From Methylobacterium planeticum (GTDB lineage Bacteria > Pseudomonadota > Alphaproteobacteria > Rhizobiales > Beijerinckiaceae): a DNA stretch of 64,000 nt. This document shows positions 25,428 through 32,880 of this stretch, piece after piece. A program made the position numbers and the translations under genes. Position 1 is the first letter of the stretch; every line of letters begins with the position of its first letter. Below the pieces are notes generated by a model. The model did no database searches. It was not told where the DNA came from and saw only the letters and a list, made by a program, of their open reading frames with translations. The stretch lies in the NCBI RefSeq assembly GCF_008806345.1, contig NZ_VZZJ01000016.1:57472-121471 (forward strand), read 5' to 3'.

Positions 25428-25877
25428 ATGACGCGCATGTTTCGGCTGGCGGCCCTGAGCCTCGCGGCCGCCTCGATCGCGGGCGCCGTGGCGGCCGTGC
25501 CGGCCTCGGCCCTCGACCTCACGAAGAAGCGGCAGAACCTGCCCGATCTCGTCCTCGGCAACGAGGAGGGCAACGATTTCGTCGTCGAGAACAAGGATAT
25601 CGAGCTCGAATCCGGCAAGGCCTACCGGCTGCGCATCGTCGCCAAGGGCCGGCAGGAGTACAAGTTCTACGCGCCCGAGTTCTTCCGCTACATCTGGTTC
25701 AACCAGATCGTGATCAATCACCTGGAGATCCACGGCGGCGGGCCGCCCGATCACCTTGAGTTCGACGACCCGGGCGAGATCGCCATCGAGTTCGTCGCCA
25801 TCAAGCCGGGCGCGTACAAGTGGGAAGCCCGCGGCCTCGAGGCCAAGGGCATGACCGGCACGATCACGGTGAAGTAG
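25428..25877 (+). CDS. lutC: Secreted cupredoxin-like protein
   Basis: Exported protein of 149 residues with a signal peptide about 1-27 (ending VPASA). The mature part is a small beta-sandwich of cupredoxin type: EGNDFVVENKDIELESGKAYRLRIVAKGRQEYKF, then a Pro/Tyr-rich loop and a C-terminal IKPGAYKWEARGLEAKGMTGTITVK. No cysteine is present, so a type 1 copper centre is not formed in the usual way. Acidic residues and one His (HLEFDD) are candidate metal ligands. ATG 25428 follows GGGAGGAG. lutD starts 12 bases after its stop. Symbol assigned by position in the lut order. Confidence 0.8.
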   Translation: MTRMFRLAALSLAAASIAGAVAAVPASALDLTKKRQNLPDLVLGNEEGNDFVVENKDIELESGKAYRLRIVAKGRQEYKFYAPEFFRYIWFNQIVINHLEIHGGGPPDHLEFDDPGEIAIEFVAIKPGAYKWEARGLEAKGMTGTITVK

Positions 25878-25888
25878 GAGAGACCCCG

Positions 25889-26131
25889 ATGCGCCTCACC
25901 CTCGTCACCCTCGCGGGCCTGCTCCTGGCCGGTCCCGTCCTCGCCGACGACAAGGCGGCCTGCCGGGACGGCATCGCCATGATCAAGGACGCGCTGGCCA
26001 AGCCTCCGTCGGAGGCCGCCCTGCCGAAGCTCAAGAAGGCCCTGCGCGTGGCCGAGCGCGAGCAGGGCGAGGGCGAGTACGACGAGTGCCTCGACGCCGT
26101 CGGCGACGCCAAGCGGGCGCTGGGCCAGTGA
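25889..26131 (+). CDS. lutD: Small secreted two-cysteine helical protein
   Basis: Exported protein of 80 residues: signal peptide about 1-19 (ending PVLA), then a mature part of about 60 residues, DDKAACRDGIAMIKDALAK and a C-terminal EYDECLDAVGDAKRALGQ. Its two cysteines, one near each end, could form a disulfide in a helical hairpin. The protein at 28629-28988 has the same pattern at both ends. ATG 25889 follows GTAGGAGAG. The stop overlaps the ATPase start (GTGA). Symbol assigned by position in the lut order; function unknown. Confidence 0.78.
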   Translation: MRLTLVTLAGLLLAGPVLADDKAACRDGIAMIKDALAKPPSEAALPKLKKALRVAEREQGEGEYDECLDAVGDAKRALGQ

Positions 26132-26907
26132 CCACCACGCCAGCGAGCGCCGACCCGCGCGCCGCGCCGGCCCTCGACGTGGCCCGTGTGGGCCACCGCT
26201 TCGGCGCGCGGGCGGCCCTGTCGGACGTGTCGATCACGGTCGAGCGCGGCCGCTTCATGGCGCTGCTCGGCCCGAACGGTGCGGGCAAGACCACCCTGTT
26301 CTCGGTGATCACCCGGCTCTACACGAACCAGGAGGGGCGGGTCTCGATCTTCGGCCACGGGCTCGATCGGGAGCCCTCGCGGGCGCTCGCGCGCCTCGGC
26401 GTCGTGTTCCAGGCCCGCACCCTCGATACCGACCTGACGGTGGCGCAGAACCTCCTCTACCACGCGAGCCTGCACGGCATCGCCCGCCAGGCTGCCAAGG
26501 CGCGCATCGCCGCGCTCCTCGACCGGGTCGGCCTCGCCGAGCGGCGCGACGACAAGGTGCGCACCCTGTCCGGCGGCCAGTCGCGCCGCATCGAGATCGC
26601 CCGCTCGCTCGTTCACGGGCCGAGCCTTCTGCTCCTCGATGAGCCCACCGTCGGCCTCGACCTCGAATCGCGCGCCGACATCGTCGGAATCGTGCGGGCG
26701 CTGGTGCGGGAGGAGGGGCTGTCGGTGCTCTGGGCGACCCATATCTTCGAGGAGATCGAGGCGGGCGACGACGCCGTGGTGCTGCACCGGGGCCGCATCG
26801 TGGCTCGGGGCCAGGCCGGCACCATCGGGGGCAGCGAGGAAACCCTCGAGGCCGCCTTCCGCCGCCTCGTCGCCGAGCCCAAGGACGGAGCGCGGCAGAC
26901 CGCATGA
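26128..26907 (+). CDS. lutE: ABC transporter ATPase of the lanthanide uptake system
   Basis: Nucleotide-binding subunit of 259 residues. Walker A is GPNGAGKTT (48-56), the signature LSGGQ is at 147-151, Walker B is LLLLDEP (167-173) and the switch His is at about 205 (WATHIFEEI). All motifs are intact. It belongs to the PQQ-associated ABC ATPase group and drives the LutF permease. GTG 26128 overlaps the lutD stop by 4 bases; an earlier ATG at 26086 would lie well inside lutD and adds an Arg-rich stretch. The 3' end overlaps the permease start by 4 bases. Confidence 0.92.
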   Translation: MTTTPASADPRAAPALDVARVGHRFGARAALSDVSITVERGRFMALLGPNGAGKTTLFSVITRLYTNQEGRVSIFGHGLDREPSRALARLGVVFQARTLDTDLTVAQNLLYHASLHGIARQAAKARIAALLDRVGLAERRDDKVRTLSGGQSRRIEIARSLVHGPSLLLLDEPTVGLDLESRADIVGIVRALVREEGLSVLWATHIFEEIEAGDDAVVLHRGRIVARGQAGTIGGSEETLEAAFRRLVAEPKDGARQTA

Positions 26908-27815
26908 AGACCCAGACGACCGGCACACCGGCGATGAACCCACCGATCGAGGGCGCCCCGGCGCGGGCGCAAGGCGCCGTCGCGCATCAGGGCCGCCTCG
27001 ACGCGGTCGGCTACCTGATCTGCCTCGGCGGCATCGTGCGACGGGAACTGTTGCGCTTCTTCAACCAGAAGGAGCGGTTCTTCTCCGCCCTGGTGCGCCC
27101 CCTCGTCTGGCTGTTCATCTTCGCGGCGGGGTTCCGCAACACGCTCGGCGTCTCGATCGAGCCGCCCTACCAGACCTACGTGCTCTACGAGGTCTACGTG
27201 GTGCCGGGCCTCGCCGTGATGATCCAGCTCTTCAACGGCATGCAATCCTCGCTCTCGATGGTCTACGACCGCGAGGTCGGCTCCATGAAGGTGCTGCTGA
27301 CGAGCCCCTATCCGCGCTGGCTGCTGCTGCTGGCCAAGCTGATCGCGGGGGTCACCGTCTCGGTGGTGCAGGCCTATGCCTTCCTGGCCATCGCGTGGTT
27401 CTGGGAGACCGACATCCCGACCATCGGTTACCTGGCGGCGCTGCCAGCCTTCGTGGCCGCCGGGCTGATGCTCGGGTCGATCGGGCTGCTCCTGTCCTCG
27501 ATGGTGCGCCAGCTCGAGAACTTCGCCAGCGTGATGAACTTCGTCATCTTCCCGATGTTCTTCGCCTCCTCGGCTCTCTATCCCCTGTGGCGCATCCGGG
27601 AATCCTCCGAGACGCTCTACTGGATCTGCGAGTGCAACCCCTTCACGCACGCGGTCCAGCTCGTGCGCTTCGCCCTCTACGGGCAATTCGAGCCCATCGC
27701 CTGCGCGGTCGTCATCGGCACCACGCTCGCCTTCTTCACCCTCGCCGTCATCGCCTACGATCCCGGCCGCGGCATCATGGCCCGGCGCGGCGGTCCCGCC
27801 GGAGACAACGCATGA
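26904..27815 (+). CDS. lutF: ABC transporter permease of the lanthanide uptake system
   Basis: ABC-2-type membrane protein of 303 residues with about six helices after a roughly 50-residue cytoplasmic N-terminus (for example LVRPLVWLFIFAAGF, VSVVQAYAFLAIAWF and ALPAFVAAGLMLGSIGLLLSSM). The pattern FNGMQSSLSMVYDREVGSMKVLLTSPYPRW is typical of the family. The ABC-2 fold is more common in exporters, so the direction of transport rests on the M. extorquens genetics of the homologue, not on sequence. ATGA overlaps couple it to lutE and lutG. Confidence 0.9.
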   Translation: MKTQTTGTPAMNPPIEGAPARAQGAVAHQGRLDAVGYLICLGGIVRRELLRFFNQKERFFSALVRPLVWLFIFAAGFRNTLGVSIEPPYQTYVLYEVYVVPGLAVMIQLFNGMQSSLSMVYDREVGSMKVLLTSPYPRWLLLLAKLIAGVTVSVVQAYAFLAIAWFWETDIPTIGYLAALPAFVAAGLMLGSIGLLLSSMVRQLENFASVMNFVIFPMFFASSALYPLWRIRESSETLYWICECNPFTHAVQLVRFALYGQFEPIACAVVIGTTLAFFTLAVIAYDPGRGIMARRGGPAGDNA

Positions 27816-28444
27816 ACGCCCGCCCCCTCCTGTGCCTCGCAGCGCTCGCGCTCCTCGCCGGCCCCGCGCTCGCTCAGCCCAAGGCTGACCCGGACTGGCC
27901 CTGCGTGCAGCGCAAGGTGCCGAGCCTCAGCGCCGGCACCCTCTGGACGGGGCCGGACATCGAGGCGGCCGGACCCTGGGGCGACGATTTCGACGCGGCG
28001 GCCCTGGCCCAGAGGCTCGCCTCGCGCCGCACGGAGCTGGCGGAGGTCGACGGTCTCCTCGACGCCTACGTGGCCAAGCTCCAAGACGCCAAGGATACCG
28101 AGAAATCCAAGCACATGACCCGCGTCTTCGCGGGCGTGTTCGAGGTGATCAACGCCGAGCGCGACCGGGTGATGAGCGGCATCGGCCGCTACGCCCGCGG
28201 CCAGCGCGTCATGGCCGAGCGCATCCGCGACGAGGCCGACAAGATCAGCCAGACCAAGGATGCGCCGAGTGCCGAGGATGCCCGCGAGCTGCCCAAGGAG
28301 CAGTCGGAGCTCGAGACGAAGTTCGCCTGGGACCGCCGCATCTTCCAGGAACGCAGCCAGTCCCTGACCTATGTCTGCGAGGTGCCGCAGCTCCTCGAGC
28401 AGCGCCTCGGCGAGATCGCTCGGAAGATCCAGGCGCGGCTCTGA
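27812..28444 (+). CDS. lutG: Secreted coiled-coil protein of the lut cluster
   Basis: Exported protein of 210 residues with a signal peptide about 1-21 (ending GPALA). The mature part is charged and helical, with long stretches such as RLASRRTELAEVDGLLDAYVAKLQDAKD and EQSELETKFAWDRRIFQERSQSLTYV likely to form coiled coils. Two cysteines, in PCVQRKVPSL near the N-terminus and YVCEVPQLLEQ near the C-terminus, could pair. ATG 27812 overlaps the permease stop by 4 bases. Named by position as the last gene of the lutA-G order. No catalytic signature; function unknown. Confidence 0.78.
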   Translation: MNARPLLCLAALALLAGPALAQPKADPDWPCVQRKVPSLSAGTLWTGPDIEAAGPWGDDFDAAALAQRLASRRTELAEVDGLLDAYVAKLQDAKDTEKSKHMTRVFAGVFEVINAERDRVMSGIGRYARGQRVMAERIRDEADKISQTKDAPSAEDARELPKEQSELETKFAWDRRIFQERSQSLTYVCEVPQLLEQRLGEIARKIQARL

Positions 28445-28628
28445 GCCGCGACGCCGCAGCCGATACCGTCCGGGCGCTGCGCCGGCCCTGCGCGCCAAGG
28501 CCGCAGACCGGGGCGGGGGCCGTGACCCCTCGCGGCGGAACTCTCGCCCCGGTCATACCTTTGTTCCGCACGTCTGATCCGGGCCGCCGACCCTCGGTGG
28601 CCCGCACGGTGTCTGGGAGAAACGCTTG

Positions 28629-28988
28629 ATGCGGATGTCTTACGTGCTGCAGGCCGCCCTGATCGCTCTCGCCACGGCGGGGCCGGCCCTGGCGACCCCT
28701 TGCGCCGACGAGATCACGACCCTCGAGCGGCGCCTCGACAGCGCCGGCGCCGAGAAGGTCACGGGCAAGGAGCCGCAGGGCGGTCCCACGTCTTCGAACT
28801 CCGACAAGGCCCTGGCGCAGCCGCCCGGCGGCAAGCCGAGCGACCCGGGCGTGACCTCGACCGCGGGCGGCGTGACGGAGGCCAAGGGCCTCGTCCAGAA
28901 GGCCAGGGCCGAGGACAAGGCCGGCAACGCCGATGCCTGCCGCGACACGATCATGAGGGCGAAGGAGAAGGCCGGCGCCCTGCCCTAG
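28629..28988 (+). CDS. Small secreted protein, two-cysteine, downstream of lutG
   Basis: Exported protein of 119 residues: signal peptide about 1-22 (ending GPALAT), then CADEITTLERRLDSAG. A Gly/Pro/Ser-rich middle (about 45-80) precedes the C-terminal ADACRDTIMRAKEKAGALP. The two ends resemble the lutD protein, with a disordered insert. It sits 184 bases after lutG, where M. extorquens carries the TonB receptor gene lutH and lanmodulin. It is neither: there are no EF-hand loops and no barrel. ATG 28629 was chosen over the in-frame TTG one codon earlier. A hairpin terminator follows. Confidence 0.7.
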   Translation: MRMSYVLQAALIALATAGPALATPCADEITTLERRLDSAGAEKVTGKEPQGGPTSSNSDKALAQPPGGKPSDPGVTSTAGGVTEAKGLVQKARAEDKAGNADACRDTIMRAKEKAGALP

Positions 28989-29013
28989 GCCCGTCGGAGG
29001 CGGATGCGGACAA

Positions 29014-29043
29014 GAGGCCGTCTCCAGGTCGGGAGGCGGCCTC
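29014..29043 (+). terminator. Hairpin between convergent genes
   Basis: A 12-base stem with one G-U wobble (29014-29025 with 29032-29043, arms GAGGCCGTCTCC and GGAGGCGGCCTC) and a 6-base loop is followed by CTTCCT. It separates the small secreted gene from the convergent sugar transferase and may serve both strands. Confidence 0.55.
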
Positions 29044-29068
29044 CTTCCTGTGCGGGCCGGTCGCCCGG

Positions 29069-30595
29069 CTAGTAGGCGTTCTCGGTCTTGAACAGCGCGA
29101 AGGGCGTGGTGAACAGGATCTTGAGGTCGAGCAGCACGGACCAGTTCTCAATGTAGTAGAGGTCGTGCTCGACGCGCCGCTGCAGCTTCTCGCTCGTGTC
29201 GGTCTCGCCGCGCCAGCCGTTCACCTGCGCCCAGCCGGTGATGCCGGGCTTGACCTTGTGCCGGGCGAAGTAGCCATCGACGACCTGATCGTAGAGGGTG
29301 TTGGCGGCCTTCGCCTGAAGCGCGTGCGGGCGGGGCCCGACGAGGGAGAGATTGCCCCGGACGACGTTGAAGAGCTGGGGCAGCTCGTCGAGGGAGGTCT
29401 TGCGGATGAAGCGGCCGACCGGCGTCACCCGCGGATCGCTGCGGGTCACCTGCCGGGCCGCGCCGAGGTCGCACTGATCCACGTACATCGAGCGGAACTT
29501 GTAGACCTCGATCAGCTCGTTGTTGAAGCCGTGCCGCTTCTGCCGGAACAGCACCGGCCCCGGCGAGGTGAACCGCACCGCGAGGGCCACCGCCAGCATG
29601 ACGGGGGACAGGGCGACCAGGAGACTGAGCCCGACGATCCGGTCGAACACGGCCTTCACCACCACGTCCCAATCGGCGATCGGCTTGTCGAACACGTCGA
29701 GGACCGGGACGGCGCCGAGATACGAGTAGGCGCGCGGGCGCAGCCGGAGCTTCGTGGCGTGCGCCGAGAGCCGGATGTCGATCGGCAGCACCCAGAGCTT
29801 GGCGAGCATCTGCAGGATGCGCGCCTCCGCCGAGATCGGGATCGTGAAGATGATCAGGTCGAGACGCGTGTGCCGGGCATAGGCGACGAGGTCGCTGACG
29901 TTGCCGAGCTTCGGATAGCCCGCCACCACGTCGGTCGAGCGGTCGTCGTTGCGGTCGTCGAACACGCCGACGATGCGGATGCCCGTCTCGCCCTGGGCCT
30001 CCAGAGCGCGGATCAGCTCCTCCGCCGCCGGCCCACCGCCGACCACCGCGGTGCGCCGGTCGAAGCGGCCCTTGCGCATCTCGGCACCGATCACCTGGGC
30101 GAGGACGAGACGCCCCATCAGGAGAAGGCCGAGGCCGCTCGCGAAGAAGGTCGCGAGCCACAGGCGCGAATAATGGTCGGCGACCTTGGCGAGCACCATC
30201 GCGGTCGCGACCAGCAGAAAGGCAAGGCTCCAGCCCGCCGCGATCTTGGCGGCGGATTTGACGAAGCTGCGGAACGCGGCGATCCGGTAGGTGCCGCTCA
30301 CCTGATACAGCATGACCGCGATCACCCCGATCGCCAGGATCGCGCCGATGTAGGGTAGGCCGAGCCGCACGACGCCCCGCAGCATCAGCTGGTGCAGGAC
30401 TAGGCCGAGGCCGACCACGAGGGCAAACTCGGCCGCGCGGATGCAGCCGGCGAGCACGACGGGGGAGATCAGCGGTCCCGGCAGGGGCGGTGCGAGCGCT
30501 TCGGCCGGCGGCATCGCGGCGCCGGCTCGCTCGACGGTCACAACTCCGGGTTGCTCAGCCGCCTTCAGAAGATCGCGGACGTCAAACGCACTCAT
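29069..30595 (-). CDS. Undecaprenyl-phosphate glycosylphosphotransferase (exopolysaccharide)
   Basis: Membrane enzyme of 508 residues (WcaJ/GumD type) that starts exopolysaccharide repeat units by moving a sugar-1-phosphate to undecaprenyl phosphate. The N-terminal half has about four to five helices and a Rossmann-like CoA-binding region (TAVVGGGPAAEELIRALEAQGE). The C-terminal catalytic part has KAVFDRIVGLSLLVALSPVML, PVLFRQKRHGFNN, KFRSMYVD and the signature SLDELPQLFNVVRGNLSLVGPRP, then KPGITGWAQVNGWRGETD. ATG 30595 was used; an upstream ATG adds 11 residues. It belongs to the polysaccharide region with the genes that follow. Confidence 0.92.
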   Translation of the reverse strand: MSAFDVRDLLKAAEQPGVVTVERAGAAMPPAEALAPPLPGPLISPVVLAGCIRAAEFALVVGLGLVLHQLMLRGVVRLGLPYIGAILAIGVIAVMLYQVSGTYRIAAFRSFVKSAAKIAAGWSLAFLLVATAMVLAKVADHYSRLWLATFFASGLGLLLMGRLVLAQVIGAEMRKGRFDRRTAVVGGGPAAEELIRALEAQGETGIRIVGVFDDRNDDRSTDVVAGYPKLGNVSDLVAYARHTRLDLIIFTIPISAEARILQMLAKLWVLPIDIRLSAHATKLRLRPRAYSYLGAVPVLDVFDKPIADWDVVVKAVFDRIVGLSLLVALSPVMLAVALAVRFTSPGPVLFRQKRHGFNNELIEVYKFRSMYVDQCDLGAARQVTRSDPRVTPVGRFIRKTSLDELPQLFNVVRGNLSLVGPRPHALQAKAANTLYDQVVDGYFARHKVKPGITGWAQVNGWRGETDTSEKLQRRVEHDLYYIENWSVLLDLKILFTTPFALFKTENAY

Positions 30596-30737
30596 GGAAA
30601 ACGGTCCCGATGCCGGCCCGCCGCGCACCGCGCGACGATCAACGAACAGTGGCAGGTCGTTCTCTCGGAATGTTTAAGAGCGCACCGGGCCGGGCTGACG
30701 CGTTTTCGGACGGGGATCGGTGCGGGAAAGCGGGAAG

Positions 30738-31952
30738 TCAGACGGATTCCGCTATTCCGGCTCGGGCGGGCTCGAGGCGCGCCTGCGCAACCTGCGGCAG
30801 TGCCCGCAGGGCGGCGGCGTAGCCCGAGAGGACGTCGCTCCCCATCCGGTGCATGGAGAAGCGCTGCTTCACCGAGGCGCTGAGGGCGGTGAAGCGCGCA
30901 CGGCAGATCTCCGGATCCTCGTCGAGCACCCGCGCGATCGCGCTCGTCAGGGCCTGCGGATCGCTGGGTCTCACGAGCTCCGAGGCGGCCGTGCCGAAGA
31001 TCTCCGGGATCCCGCCGACATTGGTGGCCACGAGCGGCTGCGCGGCGGCGGCGGCCTCGAGGACGACGTAGGGCAGGGATTCGGCGAGCGAGGGCACGAC
31101 CATGATCCGGCCGCGGGCGAGGACGGGGCGGATCGCCTGGGCCGGCTCGAAGGCCACCGCCTCGCTCAGGCCGAGGGCCGCAGCCTTGGCCTTCAGGATC
31201 TCGGCATCCGGGCCGGACCCGACCATCAGGAGCCGGACCGGTCGGCCCGCGGCGCGCAGGCGCGCGAGGGCGTCGAGGAGGAAGGGCAGGCCCTTGGCCT
31301 CCCGCAGCTCGCCGACATAGAGGAGGTCGAAGGGATCGGCCGCCCGGGCCAGGGGCTCGAACTCGGCCTCGCTGATGCCGTTATGGACGATGCGCCGGAG
31401 GCCGCCGGTGGACCCGACATAGCTCCGGTGGCGGCCGGCCACGTACTCGCTCTCGAACAGGAACACGTCGGTGCGGCGGGCGAGCAGCCCCTCGATGCCC
31501 ATGTAGAGCCGATGCAGCATCGTGCCGGGCCGGTAATTGTAGCTGCCGCCGTGGGGGGTGTAGGCGCGGATCACGCGAGCCCCGTAGACGGGGGCGAGCC
31601 GCGCATAGACGCCGCCCTTGGCGCCGTGCCCGTGCAGGATGGTGGCCCCGACGGCCTCGGCCCGGCGGGCGACGGCGCGCAGGGCCGCGAGGTCGGAGAG
31701 GTGCGGGTTACGCCGCATCGGCAGGCGGGTGACGCCGAGGCGCAGGCTCGGTGCGAGGTCGGCCAGCGCCTGCTCGGCGCGCTCACCCCCGGTATTCGAG
31801 TCGCAGACGATCCCGACAGGGTGCCCCGCCGCAGCCTGGAGCCGCGCGAGGTCGGCGACGTGCCGGAACAATCCCCCGACCGGCGCACGGAACACGTGGA
31901 GGATGCGGTTCGGCGTGCTGGTCTCGGCGGGGTTGGAAGATGGGGCGACCAC
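30738..31952 (-). CDS. Glycosyltransferase family 4 protein
   Basis: GT-B glycosyltransferase of 404 residues. The N-terminal acceptor domain has ILHVFRAPVGGLFRHVADLARLQAAAGH. The C-terminal sugar-nucleotide domain has LLYVGELREAKGLPFLLDAL, LLMVGSGPDAEIL and the family glutamate motif in VPSLAESLPYVVLEAAAAAQPLVATNVGGIPEIF. It presumably adds a sugar to the lipid-linked intermediate begun by the neighbouring glycosylphosphotransferase; donor and acceptor are unknown. GTG 31952 gives a normal family length. It is 142 bases upstream of that enzyme's gene on the same strand. Confidence 0.9.
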   Translation of the reverse strand: MVAPSSNPAETSTPNRILHVFRAPVGGLFRHVADLARLQAAAGHPVGIVCDSNTGGERAEQALADLAPSLRLGVTRLPMRRNPHLSDLAALRAVARRAEAVGATILHGHGAKGGVYARLAPVYGARVIRAYTPHGGSYNYRPGTMLHRLYMGIEGLLARRTDVFLFESEYVAGRHRSYVGSTGGLRRIVHNGISEAEFEPLARAADPFDLLYVGELREAKGLPFLLDALARLRAAGRPVRLLMVGSGPDAEILKAKAAALGLSEAVAFEPAQAIRPVLARGRIMVVPSLAESLPYVVLEAAAAAQPLVATNVGGIPEIFGTAASELVRPSDPQALTSAIARVLDEDPEICRARFTALSASVKQRFSMHRMGSDVLSGYAAALRALPQVAQARLEPARAGIAESV

Positions 31953-32117
31953 GGGAAGCGTCTCCAGGCGGCGTTCGGCCGGTCTGGAGGCTAGGACCCG
32001 GATCGTGGGCGAGGGGTTAAGGCGCGGCGCTCACAGGCGGAATTGCGCGCACCGGCCCCGGCATTCTGGCCGGAGGGTTAGGGTGGACCTAACGGATCGC
32101 GCGCAAGTCGATCGGTC

Positions 32118-32690
32118 TCAGAAGAACCGCTCCTTGACCATGATCGTATCGCCCGGGCGCACCGGGTAGGTCATCGGCACGATGCCGGAAACGAGACCGC
32201 CGGTTCCCTCGCGGGTCAGGACCGCGTAGTCGCGGGCGGCGCGCGGGCCGAAGCCCGCCGCGATCGCCACCGCGGTCTCCACCGTCATGCCGTTGACGTA
32301 AGGGTACTGGCCCGAGGTCGTCACTTCGCCGAGGATGTAGAAGGGACGGTAGGCGTCGACCTCGACGGTGACGTGCGGCTCGCGCACGAACCCCGAGGCG
32401 AGCTTGGCCTCGATGGTGCGGGCGGCCGCCGCGGTGGTCTGGCCGCCGATCGCCACCGTGCCGATCAGCGGCATGGCGATGCGTCCGGCGCCGTCGACCG
32501 CGTAGATGTTCGAGAGGTTGTCCTGGCCGAACACGATGACCCGGAGCCGGTCGCCCGCCGAGAGGGTGTACCGCGCACCGATCGAGCCGGTCCCGGTCGC
32601 GTCGAGCTGCTCGGTCCGGAAATCCGGGCGCAGGCAGCCGCCGAGCGCCAGACTCGTTGTGAGAGCGAGAAGAAGTCCGCGCCGGTTCAT
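32118..32690 (-). CDS. Wza-type polysaccharide export lipoprotein
   Basis: Outer-membrane export protein of 190 residues. The lipobox LALGGC at about residues 15-20 predicts lipidation. The mature part has the Poly_export motif YTLSAGDRLRVIVFGQDNLSNIYAVDGAGRIAMPLIG and the SLBB-like region ITSGQYPYVNGMTV-type with GEVTTSGQYPYVNGMTVETAVAIAAGF. It is short compared with full-length Wza (about 380), so it resembles the compact alphaproteobacterial form that works with a separate chain-length protein. ATG 32690 is preceded by two in-frame GTG codons; the ATG is preferred. It diverges from the Wzc-like gene. Confidence 0.88.
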   Translation of the reverse strand: MNRRGLLLALTTSLALGGCLRPDFRTEQLDATGTGSIGARYTLSAGDRLRVIVFGQDNLSNIYAVDGAGRIAMPLIGTVAIGGQTTAAAARTIEAKLASGFVREPHVTVEVDAYRPFYILGEVTTSGQYPYVNGMTVETAVAIAAGFGPRAARDYAVLTREGTGGLVSGIVPMTYPVRPGDTIMVKERFF

Positions 32691-32880
32691 CACCACTGCC
32701 GCTGTGTAGGGCCTGAGATGGCTCCGTTTACGGCCGATATGGTTAAGGAAAGCTGACGTCCCGAAAGGGCTCGACGGACAGGACGCGGATCTTAACGGTC
32801 AGGCAATCTTAACAGGCTTTTATCGTGAACGATTCAGCTCCCGAGCTGCGGATCGACTTGCCTTGCGTGAAGATCGTGCC
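32691..32880. promoter_or_regulatory. Divergent Wza/Wzc-like control region
   Basis: This 190-base gap is AT-richer than its surroundings and must hold both promoters. Two direct copies of ATCTTAAC (32789-32796 and 32806-32813) lie 17 bases apart, toward the Wzc-like gene. They resemble half-sites for a DNA-binding regulator, but no named consensus fits: the spacing between the TTAA elements is 13, not the 7 of CtrA boxes. Confidence 0.4.

Noticed and set aside
28629..28988. Lanmodulin
   Set aside because: The size and signal peptide fit, but no EF-hand loop (DxDxDG) is present.
32789..32813. CtrA box upstream of the Wzc-like gene
   Set aside because: The TTAA elements are 13 bases apart instead of 7.
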